Source: Candidatus Epulonipiscium sp.
GTDB lineage: Bacteria > Bacillota > Clostridia > Lachnospirales > Defluviitaleaceae
Direction of reading: 5' to 3'
Length of the DNA: 64,000 nt
Assembly: GCA_012519205.1 (NCBI GenBank)
Contig: JAAYQR010000027.1
Coordinates: 62,001 to 126,000 of the forward strand
Part shown: positions 8,771 through 18,547 of the stretch, piece by piece
Layout of the letters: the number at the start of each line of letters is the position of its first letter
Numbering within the stretch: the stretch's first letter is position 1
The notes under the pieces: model-generated
Told to the model about the DNA's origin: nothing
The model's database searches: none
The model's input: the letters and a program-made list of their open reading frames with translations, nothing else
Translations under genes and position numbers: made by a program

Positions 8771-9445
8771 ATGGTGAATATCGAAAACGATTGGGATGAA
8801 GTTTTAAAAAATGAATTCGAAAAGGAATATTATAAGAAGCTTAGACAATTTCTTTTAAATGAATACAAAACAAAGACTATATATCCTAATATGCATAATA
8901 TATTTGAAGCCTTAAAGTTAACATCTTATAAAGATACTAAGGTCGTAATATTAGGACAAGACCCCTATCATGGGGAAAATCAGTCCCATGGATTGGCTTT
9001 TTCTGTACAAAAAGAAGTCAAGATTCCACCATCCCTAAAAAATATATATAAAGAATTGCAAAATGATTTAGGCTGTTACATACCTAATAATGGATACCTA
9101 GTCCCTTGGGCAAAGCAGGGGGTTTTGCTTCTTAACACGAGTTTAACCGTAATAGCAAATAAAGCAAATTCCCATAGAAATAAAGGCTGGGAGCAATTTA
9201 CTGATGTTATTATGCAACTTCTAAATAAAAAAGAATCCCCTATAGTATTTCTATTATGGGGAAACAATGCAAAAGAAAAGATTACCTACATAACAAATCC
9301 TAAACATTTAATATTGACCTCAGTCCATCCAAGTCCCCTTTCTGCCAGTAAGGGGTTCTTTGGATGCAAACATTTTTCGAAGACAAATAACTTTCTAAGG
9401 AAAATGGGAGAAACTGAAATAGAGTGGCAGATTCCCGATGTCTAG
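8771..9445 (+). CDS. ung: Uracil-DNA glycosylase, family 1
   Basis: Removes uracil from DNA in base-excision repair. The 224 residues carry the two family-1 signatures: the water-activating loop GQDPYHG (62-68) and the minor-groove loop HPSPLSA (186-192), plus LLWGNNAK (161-168). AAAGGGGAAATTC precedes the ATG. Length and motifs are fully canonical, so activity is expected. A second, unrelated UDG-superfamily protein is encoded near 22.9 kb. Confidence 0.96.
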   Translation: MVNIENDWDEVLKNEFEKEYYKKLRQFLLNEYKTKTIYPNMHNIFEALKLTSYKDTKVVILGQDPYHGENQSHGLAFSVQKEVKIPPSLKNIYKELQNDLGCYIPNNGYLVPWAKQGVLLLNTSLTVIANKANSHRNKGWEQFTDVIMQLLNKKESPIVFLLWGNNAKEKITYITNPKHLILTSVHPSPLSASKGFFGCKHFSKTNNFLRKMGETEIEWQIPDV

Positions 9446-9499
9446 CCTTAAGGGGACTGCATATATGTAAGGGCAGGTTTTATGCCTACCCAAATTTAT

Positions 9500-10690
9500 T
9501 TATTTTGCATAATTATCAAAATATCCTTGAATATATACAATAGGCGTTCCCTTATCTCCACTTCCAGAGGTTAAATCGCTAAGGGAGCCTATTAAATCGG
9601 TAAGTCTCCTTGGAGTGGTTCCTTGGGATTCCATAGAACCTACAAGATCTTCCCCTTTATTTTTAATGTATTCAGAAATTGCTTTTTTAAGCTCCTCGCC
9701 CTTCAGGTCGGAGAAATTATTATCTGCAAGATATTTTAACTTGATTTCGTTGGGAGTCCCCTCAAGTCCTTTAGTATACCCCGGTGAAACTACTGGGTCC
9801 GCCAGCTCCCAAATCTTGCCTACAGGATCTTTGAATGCCCCATCCCCATATACCATTACTTCAATTGTCTTTCCGGTAAGTTCTTTAATAGAGCCTTGAA
9901 TTTCGTCCACTATGGGTTGACAGTTACGGGGGAAAAGTTTAACGGTTTCTTCTGTTGCTTTGTTGGAGCCTAAAAGCCCATATTCCTCATTATAACCATT
10001 ACCATCGATGGGTGTGGATAATATATCATCAAGCCCATATATTCTATCTACCCCATTTGCCTTTAGAATCCTTTTTGTTCTAAGTCTTGTATGGACATCA
10101 CATACAAGAACACTTTTTGTGTATTTTAAAATAGTCTTGGGATTATTGGAAAATATAACCTCACATTCAATGCCATATTCCTCAACTAAAGATTTATAAT
10201 AATCAATATAATCGATACCAGTAAAAGTGTGTTTAATATATCCAAAGTAATCTCTAAACTGTTCTTCAGTCAATACATCGGTCCAAGGATTTACCCCTTT
10301 TTCGTCAAGAAGATCAATATCAACTAAATGATTTCCAACTTCATCTGAAGGATAGCTAAGCATTAATATGATTTTTTTGGCCCCTTTTGCAATTCCTCTA
10401 AGGCAAACAGCAAAACGATTGCGGCTTAAGATTGGGAAAATGATTCCAATAGTATCATCACCAAATTTATCCGTTATATCCTTTGCAATAGCATCGATAC
10501 TAGCATAATTGCCCTGTGCACGGGCAACAACAGATTCAGTAATAGCAACTATATCCTTATCATGTATACTAAAGCCTTCAGTCTTTGAGGCCTTTAATAT
10601 AGTATCTACAGTAATCTTTGCTATATTCTCCCCTTCATTGATGATTGGGGCACGAAGACCCATTGCAACTGTTCCTATCATTCTTTCCAT
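9500..10690 (-). CDS. Coenzyme F420-0:L-glutamate ligase-like protein (CofE family)
   Basis: A 396-residue protein with a CofE-type N-terminal domain: [34 protein letters not shown] (about 47-62) and [15 protein letters not shown]. CofE adds glutamate to F420-0 using GTP in methanogens and actinobacteria. Those enzymes are about 250 residues, whereas this clostridial version has a longer C-terminal half ([22 protein letters not shown]) and no other F420 gene is near, so its real substrate is probably different. AAGGAG (10699-10704) is 8 bases from the ATG at 10690 but only 2 from the one at 10696, hence the start. It is divergent from a LysR gene that may regulate it. Confidence 0.82.
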   Translation of the reverse strand: MERMIGTVAMGLRAPIINEGENIAKITVDTILKASKTEGFSIHDKDIVAITESVVARAQGNYASIDAIAKDITDKFGDDTIGIIFPILSRNRFAVCLRGIAKGAKKIILMLSYPSDEVGNHLVDIDLLDEKGVNPWTDVLTEEQFRDYFGYIKHTFTGIDYIDYYKSLVEEYGIECEVIFSNNPKTILKYTKSVLVCDVHTRLRTKRILKANGVDRIYGLDDILSTPIDGNGYNEEYGLLGSNKATEETVKLFPRNCQPIVDEIQGSIKELTGKTIEVMVYGDGAFKDPVGKIWELADPVVSPGYTKGLEGTPNEIKLKYLADNNFSDLKGEELKKAISEYIKNKGEDLVGSMESQGTTPRRLTDLIGSLSDLTSGSGDKGTPIVYIQGYFDNYAK

Positions 10691-10798
10691 TTGCATCTCT
10701 CCTTAACCCATAAGAGTAAAATCTATACTTGTATTATACATAATTTAATGATATAAGTAAAATAAATAGCTTTAATATTTGATATAAGGAGTAGTTAT

Positions 10799-11688
10799 AT
10801 GTCAGTAAAATTAGACTTGTATAATATTTTTTGTGAAGTCGCAAAACAACAAAGTTTTTCTAGGGCTGCAAAAAGGTTGTATATGACCCAGCCTGCCATA
10901 AGTCAGGCTATTATGAATCTAGAAAAGGAATTAGATATTCGTCTTTTTACAAGGACATCAAAAGGGGTGACCCTAACAAATGAAGGAGAGCTCCTATTTG
11001 AACATGTAAACTCAGCAATCAATTTAATCCATGTTGGCGAAAAAAACTTTTTGAAACCAAAAGTTTAATGGCAGGAGAAATGAAATTAGGAGTTGGAGAT
11101 ACCATCTCAAGACATTTTTTATTGCCGTACCTATCAATATTCCACAAACAATCCCCAAATATTAAACTTAAAATTATAAACCGCACCACTCTTGAATTAT
11201 GCTCTATGTTAAAATCTGGGGAAATTGATATAGCCCTTTGCAATCTGCCTGTTAAGGATTCGGCTTTAAAGATAAAAAAATGCATTGATATTCATGATAT
11301 CTTTGTATGTGGGGAAAAATACAAAGATATATGTTCTATTCCCTTACACCTAGAGGAAGTCATCAATTTGCCCCTAATATTTCTAGAACGCAACTCTAAT
11401 TCAAGGCAGTATGTAGAGAAATATATGTCATCAATGGGAATTAAATTAATACCGGAGATTGAGCTAGGTTCCCATGAATTATTATTGGAATTTGCAAGAT
11501 ATAATTTTGGGATATCCTGCGTTGTTAGAGAATTTTCTCAGGAATACTTAGAGAATAAACTATTATATATAGTAAATACTAAAGAGAAGATTCCTAAAAG
11601 AGCTATAGGTTTTTGTTTTTTAAAAAGCGTTTCTCTTTCGCCTGCCGCTAAAAAATTCGTTGAGATAGTAGAGGAAAAGATTTTGTAG
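10799..11688 (+). pseudogene. LysR-family transcriptional regulator split by a -1 frame change
   Basis: Two adjacent frames together make one LysR regulator of about 296 residues. The first (10799-11068) has the winged helix-turn-helix (FSRAAKRLYMTQPAISQAI, LEKELDIRLFTRTSKGVTLT). The second (11068-11688) has the effector-binding domain from GEMKLGVGDTISRHFLLPYL. The frames are joined in the -1 direction at A7 (11040-11046) followed by CTTTTT; reading through -1 there gives EKKLFETKSLMAGEMKLG, matching the usual linker. The zero frame ends at TAATG, where the second ATG begins. This could be decay, a sequence error or programmed slippage (A AAA AAC is correctly phased). It is divergent from the CofE-like gene, its likely target. 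Confidence 0.85.
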
Positions 11689-11738
11689 AATAGTCAAACA
11701 ATAGAAATCACAAAATAGGAATCTTGCATTGACGATTG

Positions 11739-11767
11739 GTATCAGGAGTGATATAATAATTCAATGA
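11739..11767 (+). promoter_or_regulatory. Sigma-A promoter for glutamate dehydrogenase
   Basis: TTGACG at 11739-11744 and TATAAT at 11762-11767 with a 17-base spacer; close to consensus, 43 bp upstream of the start codon. This suggests strong expression. Confidence 0.8.
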
Positions 11768-11809
11768 ATTAATGATTAATTTGGAATACATATATTTAGG
11801 AGGGAAAAC

Positions 11810-13096
11810 ATGAGTAAAGAGACATATAATGCATATGAAAATGCTCAAGCACAGTTTAATAGTGTAGCCGAAAAAATTGGACTTGATGAAGGTATGCGTG
11901 AACTTCTTCGTCAGCCAATGAAGGAATTCCATTTTTCTATTCCTGTAAAAATGGATGATGGAAGTGTAAAAGTATTTAGAGGGTATAGAATCCAACATAA
12001 CGATGCAAGAGGTCCTGCTAAGGGGGGGATTCGTTTTCATCCTGAAGAAACTGTAGATACAATTAGAGCATTATCCCTATGGATGACTTGGAAATGTGCA
12101 GTGGTAGATATTCCTCTTGGAGGAGGAAAGGGTGGGGTAGTGTGTGACCCCCGCATTCTATCAGAGCGGGAGCAAGAGCAAGTATGTCGCGGATATGTAA
12201 GACAGATATCAAAAAATATGGGACCAGTCCAAGACGTTCCTGCACCGGATGTAATGACTAATGCAAAACACATGCTATGGATGCTTGATGAATATGAGAC
12301 AATCCATGGGGGAAGATACCCAGGTTTTATAACAGGAAAGCCTGTTGGCATGGGGGGATCCCTTGGAAGAACTGAAGCAACGGGATTTGGTGTTATCTTC
12401 GTATTAAGAGAAGCCCTAAAAGCATTGGATATAGATATTACTAAAACAACTGCCAGCCTACAAGGCTTTGGTAATGTAGCTCAACATGCAGCTAAACTGT
12501 ACCAACAACTTGGCGGAAAAGTTGTAGCTATTTCTTGTTGGGATAATAACGATAAAAAGGCATATACCTTTAAGAAATCTGATGGACTAGATATTAATGA
12601 GCTTGCAAACATCACTGATACTTTTGGTACTGTCGATAAAAATAAGGCTAGGGAAATGGGTTGTGAAATTTTAGATGGCGGTGCATGGCTTGAACAAGAT
12701 GTTGATATACTTATACCTGCAGCCCTAGAAAATCAAATTACAGCAAAGAATGTACAAAATATAAGCAATCAAGTTAAAGTAATTGTTGAAGGAGCTAATG
12801 GGCCAACTACCCCAGATGCTGATAAGATTATAAATGAAAGAAATATATTTGTTATTCCTGATTTCTTGGCTAATGCTGGGGGAGTTACATGCAGCTACTT
12901 TGAACAAGTTCAATGTAATATGAACTACTTCTGGGAAAAAGACGAGGTAATGGAAAAGCTAGATACAAAGATGACTGCTGCATTTAAAGCAGTTTATAAA
13001 CTTTCAGTAGACAAAGATTTAAATATGCGTGATGCTGCTTATGTAATTGCGATAGATCGAGTAGCACAAGCAGTCAAAAACCGAGGCTGGGTATAA
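11810..13096 (+). CDS. gdhA: Glutamate dehydrogenase (Glu/Leu/Phe/Val dehydrogenase family)
   Basis: Reversible oxidative deamination of glutamate to 2-oxoglutarate and ammonia. In clostridia this NAD-dependent enzyme links amino-acid fermentation and nitrogen metabolism; the cofactor here is inferred. The 428 residues carry the family block PAKGGIRFHPEETVDTIRAL, the catalytic-lysine/glycine region PLGGGKGGVVCDPR, DVPAPDVMT, and a Rossmann domain (LQGFGNVAQHAA, about 216). AGGAGGGAAAAC precedes the ATG. It has its own strong promoter and terminator, so it is monocistronic. Confidence 0.95.
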   Translation: MSKETYNAYENAQAQFNSVAEKIGLDEGMRELLRQPMKEFHFSIPVKMDDGSVKVFRGYRIQHNDARGPAKGGIRFHPEETVDTIRALSLWMTWKCAVVDIPLGGGKGGVVCDPRILSEREQEQVCRGYVRQISKNMGPVQDVPAPDVMTNAKHMLWMLDEYETIHGGRYPGFITGKPVGMGGSLGRTEATGFGVIFVLREALKALDIDITKTTASLQGFGNVAQHAAKLYQQLGGKVVAISCWDNNDKKAYTFKKSDGLDINELANITDTFGTVDKNKAREMGCEILDGGAWLEQDVDILIPAALENQITAKNVQNISNQVKVIVEGANGPTTPDADKIINERNIFVIPDFLANAGGVTCSYFEQVQCNMNYFWEKDEVMEKLDTKMTAAFKAVYKLSVDKDLNMRDAAYVIAIDRVAQAVKNRGWV

Positions 13097-13123
13097 AAAG
13101 ATGCTTTCAAAAGCATCTTTTTA
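13096..13123 (+). terminator. Terminator after gdhA
   Basis: A near-perfect hairpin AAAAGATGCTTT / AAAGCATCTTTT with a tiny loop and a following T tract immediately after the stop codon. Confidence 0.85.
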
Positions 13124-13166
13124 TATGCCCAAACTCGGTTTTTCTAAGTGATTAAGAATCTATTGT

Positions 13167-14195
13167 TTATATTTTAGCTGCATGACTAGTTGAAGCAGAA
13201 GAATCTTTGGAAGAAACTAAAATACCCTTTTTAATTAGACATTTGATTAAAATTAAAATCGATAAAGTGAATATGATAGTAACAATAGCTCCACCCTCAG
13301 GGCCAAAGGTCCCTCCAGTAATCCAAGTAGGTCCAACTAATTTTGTTTCTATTATGCTTACATTGCCAGCAATCATACCGCTAACAGGCAATCCAAGGAT
13401 ATTACCCATAAACCAGTTCCAGATAGAATGCTGAGCAAAAACCCCCCATAATCCATCATCATATAGGGCATACAGGGCTGCAAAAACCCCATAAAGAATT
13501 AGATTAATCATAGATAGTACATCAAGGTTAGGATTTTGAAAATGCAAAAATCCAAAAAAGGCAGCGGATAAAATAATAGATGTTGTTACCTTGTAATGCC
13601 TTGATAGTACAGGAAGCATCCAGCCCCTTACAACTACCTCCTCGCTAGCCCCTTGAATAATAAATCCTGTGAGGAGTAGAATAACGAAACCTATGGCTGA
13701 AGGCCCGAGTGCATATGTTGCATTAATGGGTTTTGATAGAATCTCCCCCCAACCAAAAAGCAAAATCGTTATAAAATAAACTAATTGCATGACAATGGCA
13801 ATACCGGCACCTTTTAAATACTTCGATAACTTATTTGTAGTTTTGAGACCGATGGATTTAAAAGGCCGTTTCTCTGCTAGTTTTATGTATAGAAAAAAAG
13901 ACAATATGACCATTCCATTGGATATTGTCAGTGATATCCATTCAATCCATGGATTGTGAAGTATAAATAAATATAGAGCATCCATATTACCGCCTAATAT
14001 AGCATACATAGCTCCGATAAAACCAGCCGAAAACATAGTAAGAAAGAGTGGAATGATAAGCAATCCGAAACAGATTAAATAACTAACAATCCAGAAGACA
14101 GGTTTTTTAGCCCCTATTTTCATATAAGATCGTTTTGCATTTTCCTCAAAACTTTTTAAATAAGTTTTTTCCCTTTTAAAATAATACAAATACAT
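13167..14195 (-). CDS. CPBP-family intramembrane metalloprotease
   Basis: A polytopic membrane protein of 342 residues with about eight hydrophobic segments. Motifs of the CPBP (CAAX protease and bacteriocin-processing) family are present: the catalytic EE pair in GASEEVVVRGWMLP followed by FFGFLHF and QHSIWNWFMGN with the metal-binding histidine region. Family members process prenylated proteins or bacteriocins, or confer bacteriocin self-immunity; the target here is unknown. It starts 14 bp after the stop of the secreted M16C peptidase gene, so the two are probably cotranscribed and may act in the same envelope proteolysis process (inference). Confidence 0.88.
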   Translation of the reverse strand: MYLYYFKREKTYLKSFEENAKRSYMKIGAKKPVFWIVSYLICFGLLIIPLFLTMFSAGFIGAMYAILGGNMDALYLFILHNPWIEWISLTISNGMVILSFFLYIKLAEKRPFKSIGLKTTNKLSKYLKGAGIAIVMQLVYFITILLFGWGEILSKPINATYALGPSAIGFVILLLTGFIIQGASEEVVVRGWMLPVLSRHYKVTTSIILSAAFFGFLHFQNPNLDVLSMINLILYGVFAALYALYDDGLWGVFAQHSIWNWFMGNILGLPVSGMIAGNVSIIETKLVGPTWITGGTFGPEGGAIVTIIFTLSILILIKCLIKKGILVSSKDSSASTSHAAKI

Positions 14196-14209
14196 AACCC
14201 CCTTATATA

Positions 14210-17200
14210 CTAATTAATATTAAAAACTTCCAAAACTTCATCAAATATTTCTTTGCTTTCTTTAATTTTGCCTTCATTGCCTACGATACAGTAATTGTCT
14301 TGTTTCATAACATCTGCTATAAGTATAGCATAATTTTTAATGTCTTTAGTAGTAGTATTTAGAATTTCCTTTTGTTCCTTTATATAATCTTTATTACTCT
14401 TACCCGTTATATAGAAAGAATCTCCTATATCTCCTTTTTGAGAGGGGTTTAAAAGGGGATCATAGTTTTTAAAAGTGCCAATTATATAGTTTGTCATTTC
14501 TTGTTCATCTGCATTGAAGGTATTTAAAAATGCAGGAATTTTATCAAACACTGATAAACTTTCTTTTAGGTTAGGATCTCTATAGGTAATGAAATAAAGG
14601 TTACCATTTTCACTGATATTTGGAAGAAAGTCATAAGCTCCTCCCTTTACCCTTAGTTCATTCCATAAATATTCTAAAGCAATAATATTTCGCAGAACCT
14701 GCATCTTTCCACTGTAGTCATAGCCCAAATCTCTAAAATTATATCCTTTGCCAACATATTGAATTTTTTCTCCATTTATAACTCCTTGTTTTGTAGAAGA
14801 AGCGGGGAAATAATATGTTTGAGGTTCCAAATCAGAGGTTTTTAAAGTCTCTGAAAAATGAATCAAAGATTTTCTGATATTGTTATACTCTGATGAATCT
14901 ACGGTAACCCCTATTAAGAGATTTTTTCTATCAAATGCCAAGGAGTGCACCTCTTGGAGATTTTTAATCACATTTTCAGGATTAGTATTTAGTTCTTCTT
15001 GTATTTGTAATATAAATTGATATTGCTCTAAAGTACCTAGGTTTTCATACCGTGATGCTTGCAAGAAATAACTTTCTAGCTGGCTTTTTGCTATATTTAT
15101 ACCATTACTATTAAGGGCAGTCTCATAATCACCTCTAATTTCTGAAATAACTTCTTTTAATCTTTCTACATTATCCAATTTGCTTTTATTAACTATTTCA
15201 TCTAGAAGACTTAGTAAAGAACTTACATTACTTGATAATGTATAAGTGGAAATTACCATTTTGGGGTGAATGAGTTTATAGTCTTCGTAATCCGTATATA
15301 CGGCTGGATAGCAATTGAACTGCCCAACATTAGCCATGATATTCGTAAATAAATCTTGATAAGTATAATTTTCTGTATCTACCATTCCAATTATATTCGG
15401 TAACAAAAATAGATAAGAAAGTTTTTCCTGCGAAATTTTTGTAGTATCAAAGTAAAAATTAATATATGCAATTTTATTGGTATACAAAGGATGGTTTAAT
15501 ATAGTGATTTCGTCTAACTTCTCGACATCAGTAGGGAATGGATTTTCTTTAATATCTATATCATCTAAAGATAGGGAAGGAAGTTTAGCTAAATCTTCTT
15601 TAGAGTTTGGAGTATTCTTCCATGCCTCTATTTCCTTAGTTTGCTCTACTAAACTAAGTAATTCTTTTTCTGAAAGACTTTCCTTATATTCCTTTAACTT
15701 ATCTTGAAGCTTAATCTGATTTTGCGTTTCAAGCCCCATTATTGGATTTAGTATAACTAGAGAGCTATGGGGATTATTTATAAGATATTTCTCTATTAAT
15801 TCCTCAAAGTATCCATTTTCAGCTTTCTTTTTGATGTTACTTAATTCTTTTTCGAAGGTAAGATATAGGGTGGGGTCCATATCATAATTCCAAGCAGTCA
15901 TTATATTGTCATTGAAGCCAAGACCTCTATCGGCAGAGGATTTAGAAGCTCTCAGATTGATTTCTAGAGAACTTATAACGGAATTAATTAAATTCTTATC
16001 AAGTCCCTTCTTTACCAACTGATTCAAATTATTTTCCACGGATTGCTCAAACATTATAGCATTTTCCTTTGAGGCGTTTTCAATAATGATGCTAAAAAAA
16101 GGTTGAATTTGAGATGCAGAATACTGTCCATATATGTTAGTTCCTATCCCTTCCTGTTGCAATGCTAATTTTAGGGGCGATGAATTTCCATTAAGCAATA
16201 GGCTTGATAAAATAGAAAATCCTAAATATAATTCTTTATCCTTAGTATCACCCACTACATAGTTTAAGCTTAGATAAGATTTGTTTGTGGGATCTGTATT
16301 TTCAGGAAGGCTATAAAAAGCCTCTTCATAGACTCTTTCACAAAAAGGTTTTTGCATAGAAATAACAGAATCTATTTCCTTTTTGTTAAATTGATTTAAA
16401 TATTCTTCATCAATAAATTTTAGGGTATCTAGAAGATTTAAGTTTCCGTATAAATACATAAAGCTATTAGATGGGTGATAATAAGTTTTATGGAAATTAA
16501 CATATTCTTCATAAGCTAAATTTGGAATTTCACTAGGATCTCCGCTAGAATCATTAGAATAAATGGTGTCTGGATATAGAGACTTCATAATTTGGTTATA
16601 TAAAACTTTAGATGGATTAGAATAGCTACCTTGCATTTCATTATAGACCACACCATTGTATGTGATTTCATCATTCACACTATTTAAGGAATAGCTCCAA
16701 CCTTCCTGCATAAAAATCCTTTCATCATGAAGGAAATTAGGGTAGAACACTGCATCTAAATATACATTCATGAGGTTTTTAAAATCTTTTTCGTTTCTAC
16801 TGGACACTGGATAAGCCGTGCGGTCTGAATGGGTAAGAGCATTTAGGAATGTAGACAAGGAGCGTTTTCCCATTTCTCCAAAAGGGGATTTTATAGGAAA
16901 GTTTTTAGAGCCATCCAATACGGAATGTTCGATGATGTGAGGAATTCCTGTACTATTTTCTTGAGGTGTTCTAAAATTAATAGTAAATACTTTATTATCA
17001 TCATCGTTATTTAAGGAAATTAATTTTGCCCCAGTTTTAGTATGTTCAAAGACCCTTACTATAGAATCAATCTCATCAATTATGCTTTCCTCAAGAAGTC
17101 GAAATCCAAAGTAGCTCTTTCCCACAATAAAGCTGTTGTTTGAAGAAGCAAATATAGAAAATGGGGAAAGAAAAGTAAGTATGGACAATACTAATGCAAT

Positions 17201-17239
17201 AGTTTTGCCAAAAACAAGTATTTTTTTTGATGAATTCAT
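14210..17239 (-). CDS. Secreted M16C (presequence protease-type) zinc metallopeptidase
   Basis: A 1009-residue insulinase-superfamily peptidase. The inverted zinc motif HIIEH is at residues 101-105, followed by the family block SPFGEMGKRSLSTFLNAL and the third zinc ligand region VVYNEMQGSYSNP (about 198); the M16C-associated central domain and the inactive-like second half follow. Known M16C enzymes degrade peptides up to about 70 residues inside a closed chamber. Residues 1-31 form a Sec signal peptide (KK, hydrophobic core, IFASS), so this one is exported; many clostridial homologues lack such a signal. TAGGAGGC precedes the ATG. It is probably cotranscribed with the CPBP gene downstream. 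Confidence 0.93.
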   Translation of the reverse strand: MNSSKKILVFGKTIALVLSILTFLSPFSIFASSNNSFIVGKSYFGFRLLEESIIDEIDSIVRVFEHTKTGAKLISLNNDDDNKVFTINFRTPQENSTGIPHIIEHSVLDGSKNFPIKSPFGEMGKRSLSTFLNALTHSDRTAYPVSSRNEKDFKNLMNVYLDAVFYPNFLHDERIFMQEGWSYSLNSVNDEITYNGVVYNEMQGSYSNPSKVLYNQIMKSLYPDTIYSNDSSGDPSEIPNLAYEEYVNFHKTYYHPSNSFMYLYGNLNLLDTLKFIDEEYLNQFNKKEIDSVISMQKPFCERVYEEAFYSLPENTDPTNKSYLSLNYVVGDTKDKELYLGFSILSSLLLNGNSSPLKLALQQEGIGTNIYGQYSASQIQPFFSIIIENASKENAIMFEQSVENNLNQLVKKGLDKNLINSVISSLEINLRASKSSADRGLGFNDNIMTAWNYDMDPTLYLTFEKELSNIKKKAENGYFEELIEKYLINNPHSSLVILNPIMGLETQNQIKLQDKLKEYKESLSEKELLSLVEQTKEIEAWKNTPNSKEDLAKLPSLSLDDIDIKENPFPTDVEKLDEITILNHPLYTNKIAYINFYFDTTKISQEKLSYLFLLPNIIGMVDTENYTYQDLFTNIMANVGQFNCYPAVYTDYEDYKLIHPKMVISTYTLSSNVSSLLSLLDEIVNKSKLDNVERLKEVISEIRGDYETALNSNGINIAKSQLESYFLQASRYENLGTLEQYQFILQIQEELNTNPENVIKNLQEVHSLAFDRKNLLIGVTVDSSEYNNIRKSLIHFSETLKTSDLEPQTYYFPASSTKQGVINGEKIQYVGKGYNFRDLGYDYSGKMQVLRNIIALEYLWNELRVKGGAYDFLPNISENGNLYFITYRDPNLKESLSVFDKIPAFLNTFNADEQEMTNYIIGTFKNYDPLLNPSQKGDIGDSFYITGKSNKDYIKEQKEILNTTTKDIKNYAILIADVMKQDNYCIVGNEGKIKESKEIFDEVLEVFNIN

Positions 17240-17488
17240 TTTTAGCCTCCTAAGTTTAAATATTCATGATTATAAATAAAAATTATAACAATTTATTTAC
17301 ATTTATTCAAGTAAAGATATATTAATCTTAATATATTACAATTATAAAACTTAACCTTGTAAATATCAAAGATATATTTGCTATAATAAACTTTAAAATA
17401 TAAAATAATCATATAGTATAATTAAAAACCCATGACTTTACATAGGTCTTAATTAGTACTAGAGATTAATAATATAACGGGTGAGATA

Positions 17489-18547
17489 ATGATAAAAAAG
17501 AAAATGATTATTCCCATATTCGTATCCCATCAAGGATGCCCTAATGACTGTATATTTTGTAATCAAAAACGAATAACAGGTGTAAAGGATACCTTTGATG
17601 AAGCTCAAATTTGTAACCTCATAGAGAGTTATTTAGTAGATTATAATCAAGATAAGATAATTGAAATTGCTTTTTTTGGGGGAAGTTTTACGGGAATTAA
17701 CCCTATTATTCAAAAAAACTATCTAGAAATAGCTACAAGATATATAACTAAATATAATCTAGAAGGTATTAGAATATCCACAAGACCTGATTATATCAAT
17801 GAAGAAATATTGGACCTTTTATTAAATTATCCTGTTAAGGCAGTAGAATTAGGAGTCCAATCCCTAGATGAAAAGGTGCTACAATTAAGCCGTAGAAATC
17901 ATAAAGTAGAAGATGTATATAGGGCTGTTTCTCTCATAAAGAAAGCTCCCATTGAGTTGGGGCTTCAAATGATGCTTGGTCTTCCAGGGGATACCTTAAA
18001 AAAGAGTATAATTACAGCTAATCAAATTATATCTATGAATCCCAAAACTACCAGGATATACCCGACAGTTATAATGAAAGATACAGAGCTTGAAACCCTA
18101 TATTACAAAGGGGAATACACTCCCTTAACCCTAGATGAAGCAATTGACTGGACATGTCAAATACTTCCCTTGTTTTACAATGAAGATATAACTGTACTTA
18201 GGGTAGGACTTCAAGCTTCAGAAGAAGTAAACTTGGGCAAGGGGATTGTGGCAGGGCCCTATCATCCTGCCTTTAGACAATTAGTAGAAGAAAAAATGCT
18301 CCACGAAGAAATAATCAAAGTATACAAAAACAGTGGGGGGATGCCCCTCATAATATATGCAAACCAGAAAGCATATCAGAGCCTCATAGGACATAAAAGA
18401 AAATACAAAAAGATAATACAAAAAAAGGGGATACCCATCGAATTCAAAATAACTGATAAACCAATAACTGATGAACCAGCTTCAATGATTTTTGAAAGCG
18501 AGGGGAAAACTCTAAATGATATTTGTATCCCAAAATACTTCAAATAA
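17489..18547 (+). CDS. Elp3-like radical SAM protein
   Basis: A 352-residue radical S-adenosylmethionine protein. The 4Fe-4S cysteines are in GCPNDCIFCNQKRITG (CxxxCxxC, about residues 16-31), followed by AFFGGSFTGI and the SAM-binding region GLQMMLGLPGD. Clostridial homologues are often called elongator protein 3-like, but they lack the acetyltransferase half of true Elp3, so a tRNA-modifying or other role is unproven. GGGTGAG precedes the ATG. Near the C-terminus (about residues 320-336) the frame contains a copy of the palindromic repeat (ITDKPITDEPAS). It overlaps the next gene by 32 bp, implying translational coupling. Confidence 0.86.
   Translation: MIKKKMIIPIFVSHQGCPNDCIFCNQKRITGVKDTFDEAQICNLIESYLVDYNQDKIIEIAFFGGSFTGINPIIQKNYLEIATRYITKYNLEGIRISTRPDYINEEILDLLLNYPVKAVELGVQSLDEKVLQLSRRNHKVEDVYRAVSLIKKAPIELGLQMMLGLPGDTLKKSIITANQIISMNPKTTRIYPTVIMKDTELETLYYKGEYTPLTLDEAIDWTCQILPLFYNEDITVLRVGLQASEEVNLGKGIVAGPYHPAFRQLVEEKMLHEEIIKVYKNSGGMPLIIYANQKAYQSLIGHKRKYKKIIQKKGIPIEFKITDKPITDEPASMIFESEGKTLNDICIPKYFK
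18448..18495. repeat. Palindromic repeat copy A, inside the Elp3-like gene
   Basis: Two tandem 15-base units, AATAACTGATAAACC (18448-18462) and AATAACTGATGAACC (18463-18477), followed by a degraded opposite arm (AGCTTCAATGATTTTT). The second unit is the same half-site as in the copies at 22.9, 33.9 and 36.0 kb. It is read in frame as ITDKPITDEPAS. Confidence 0.65.
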
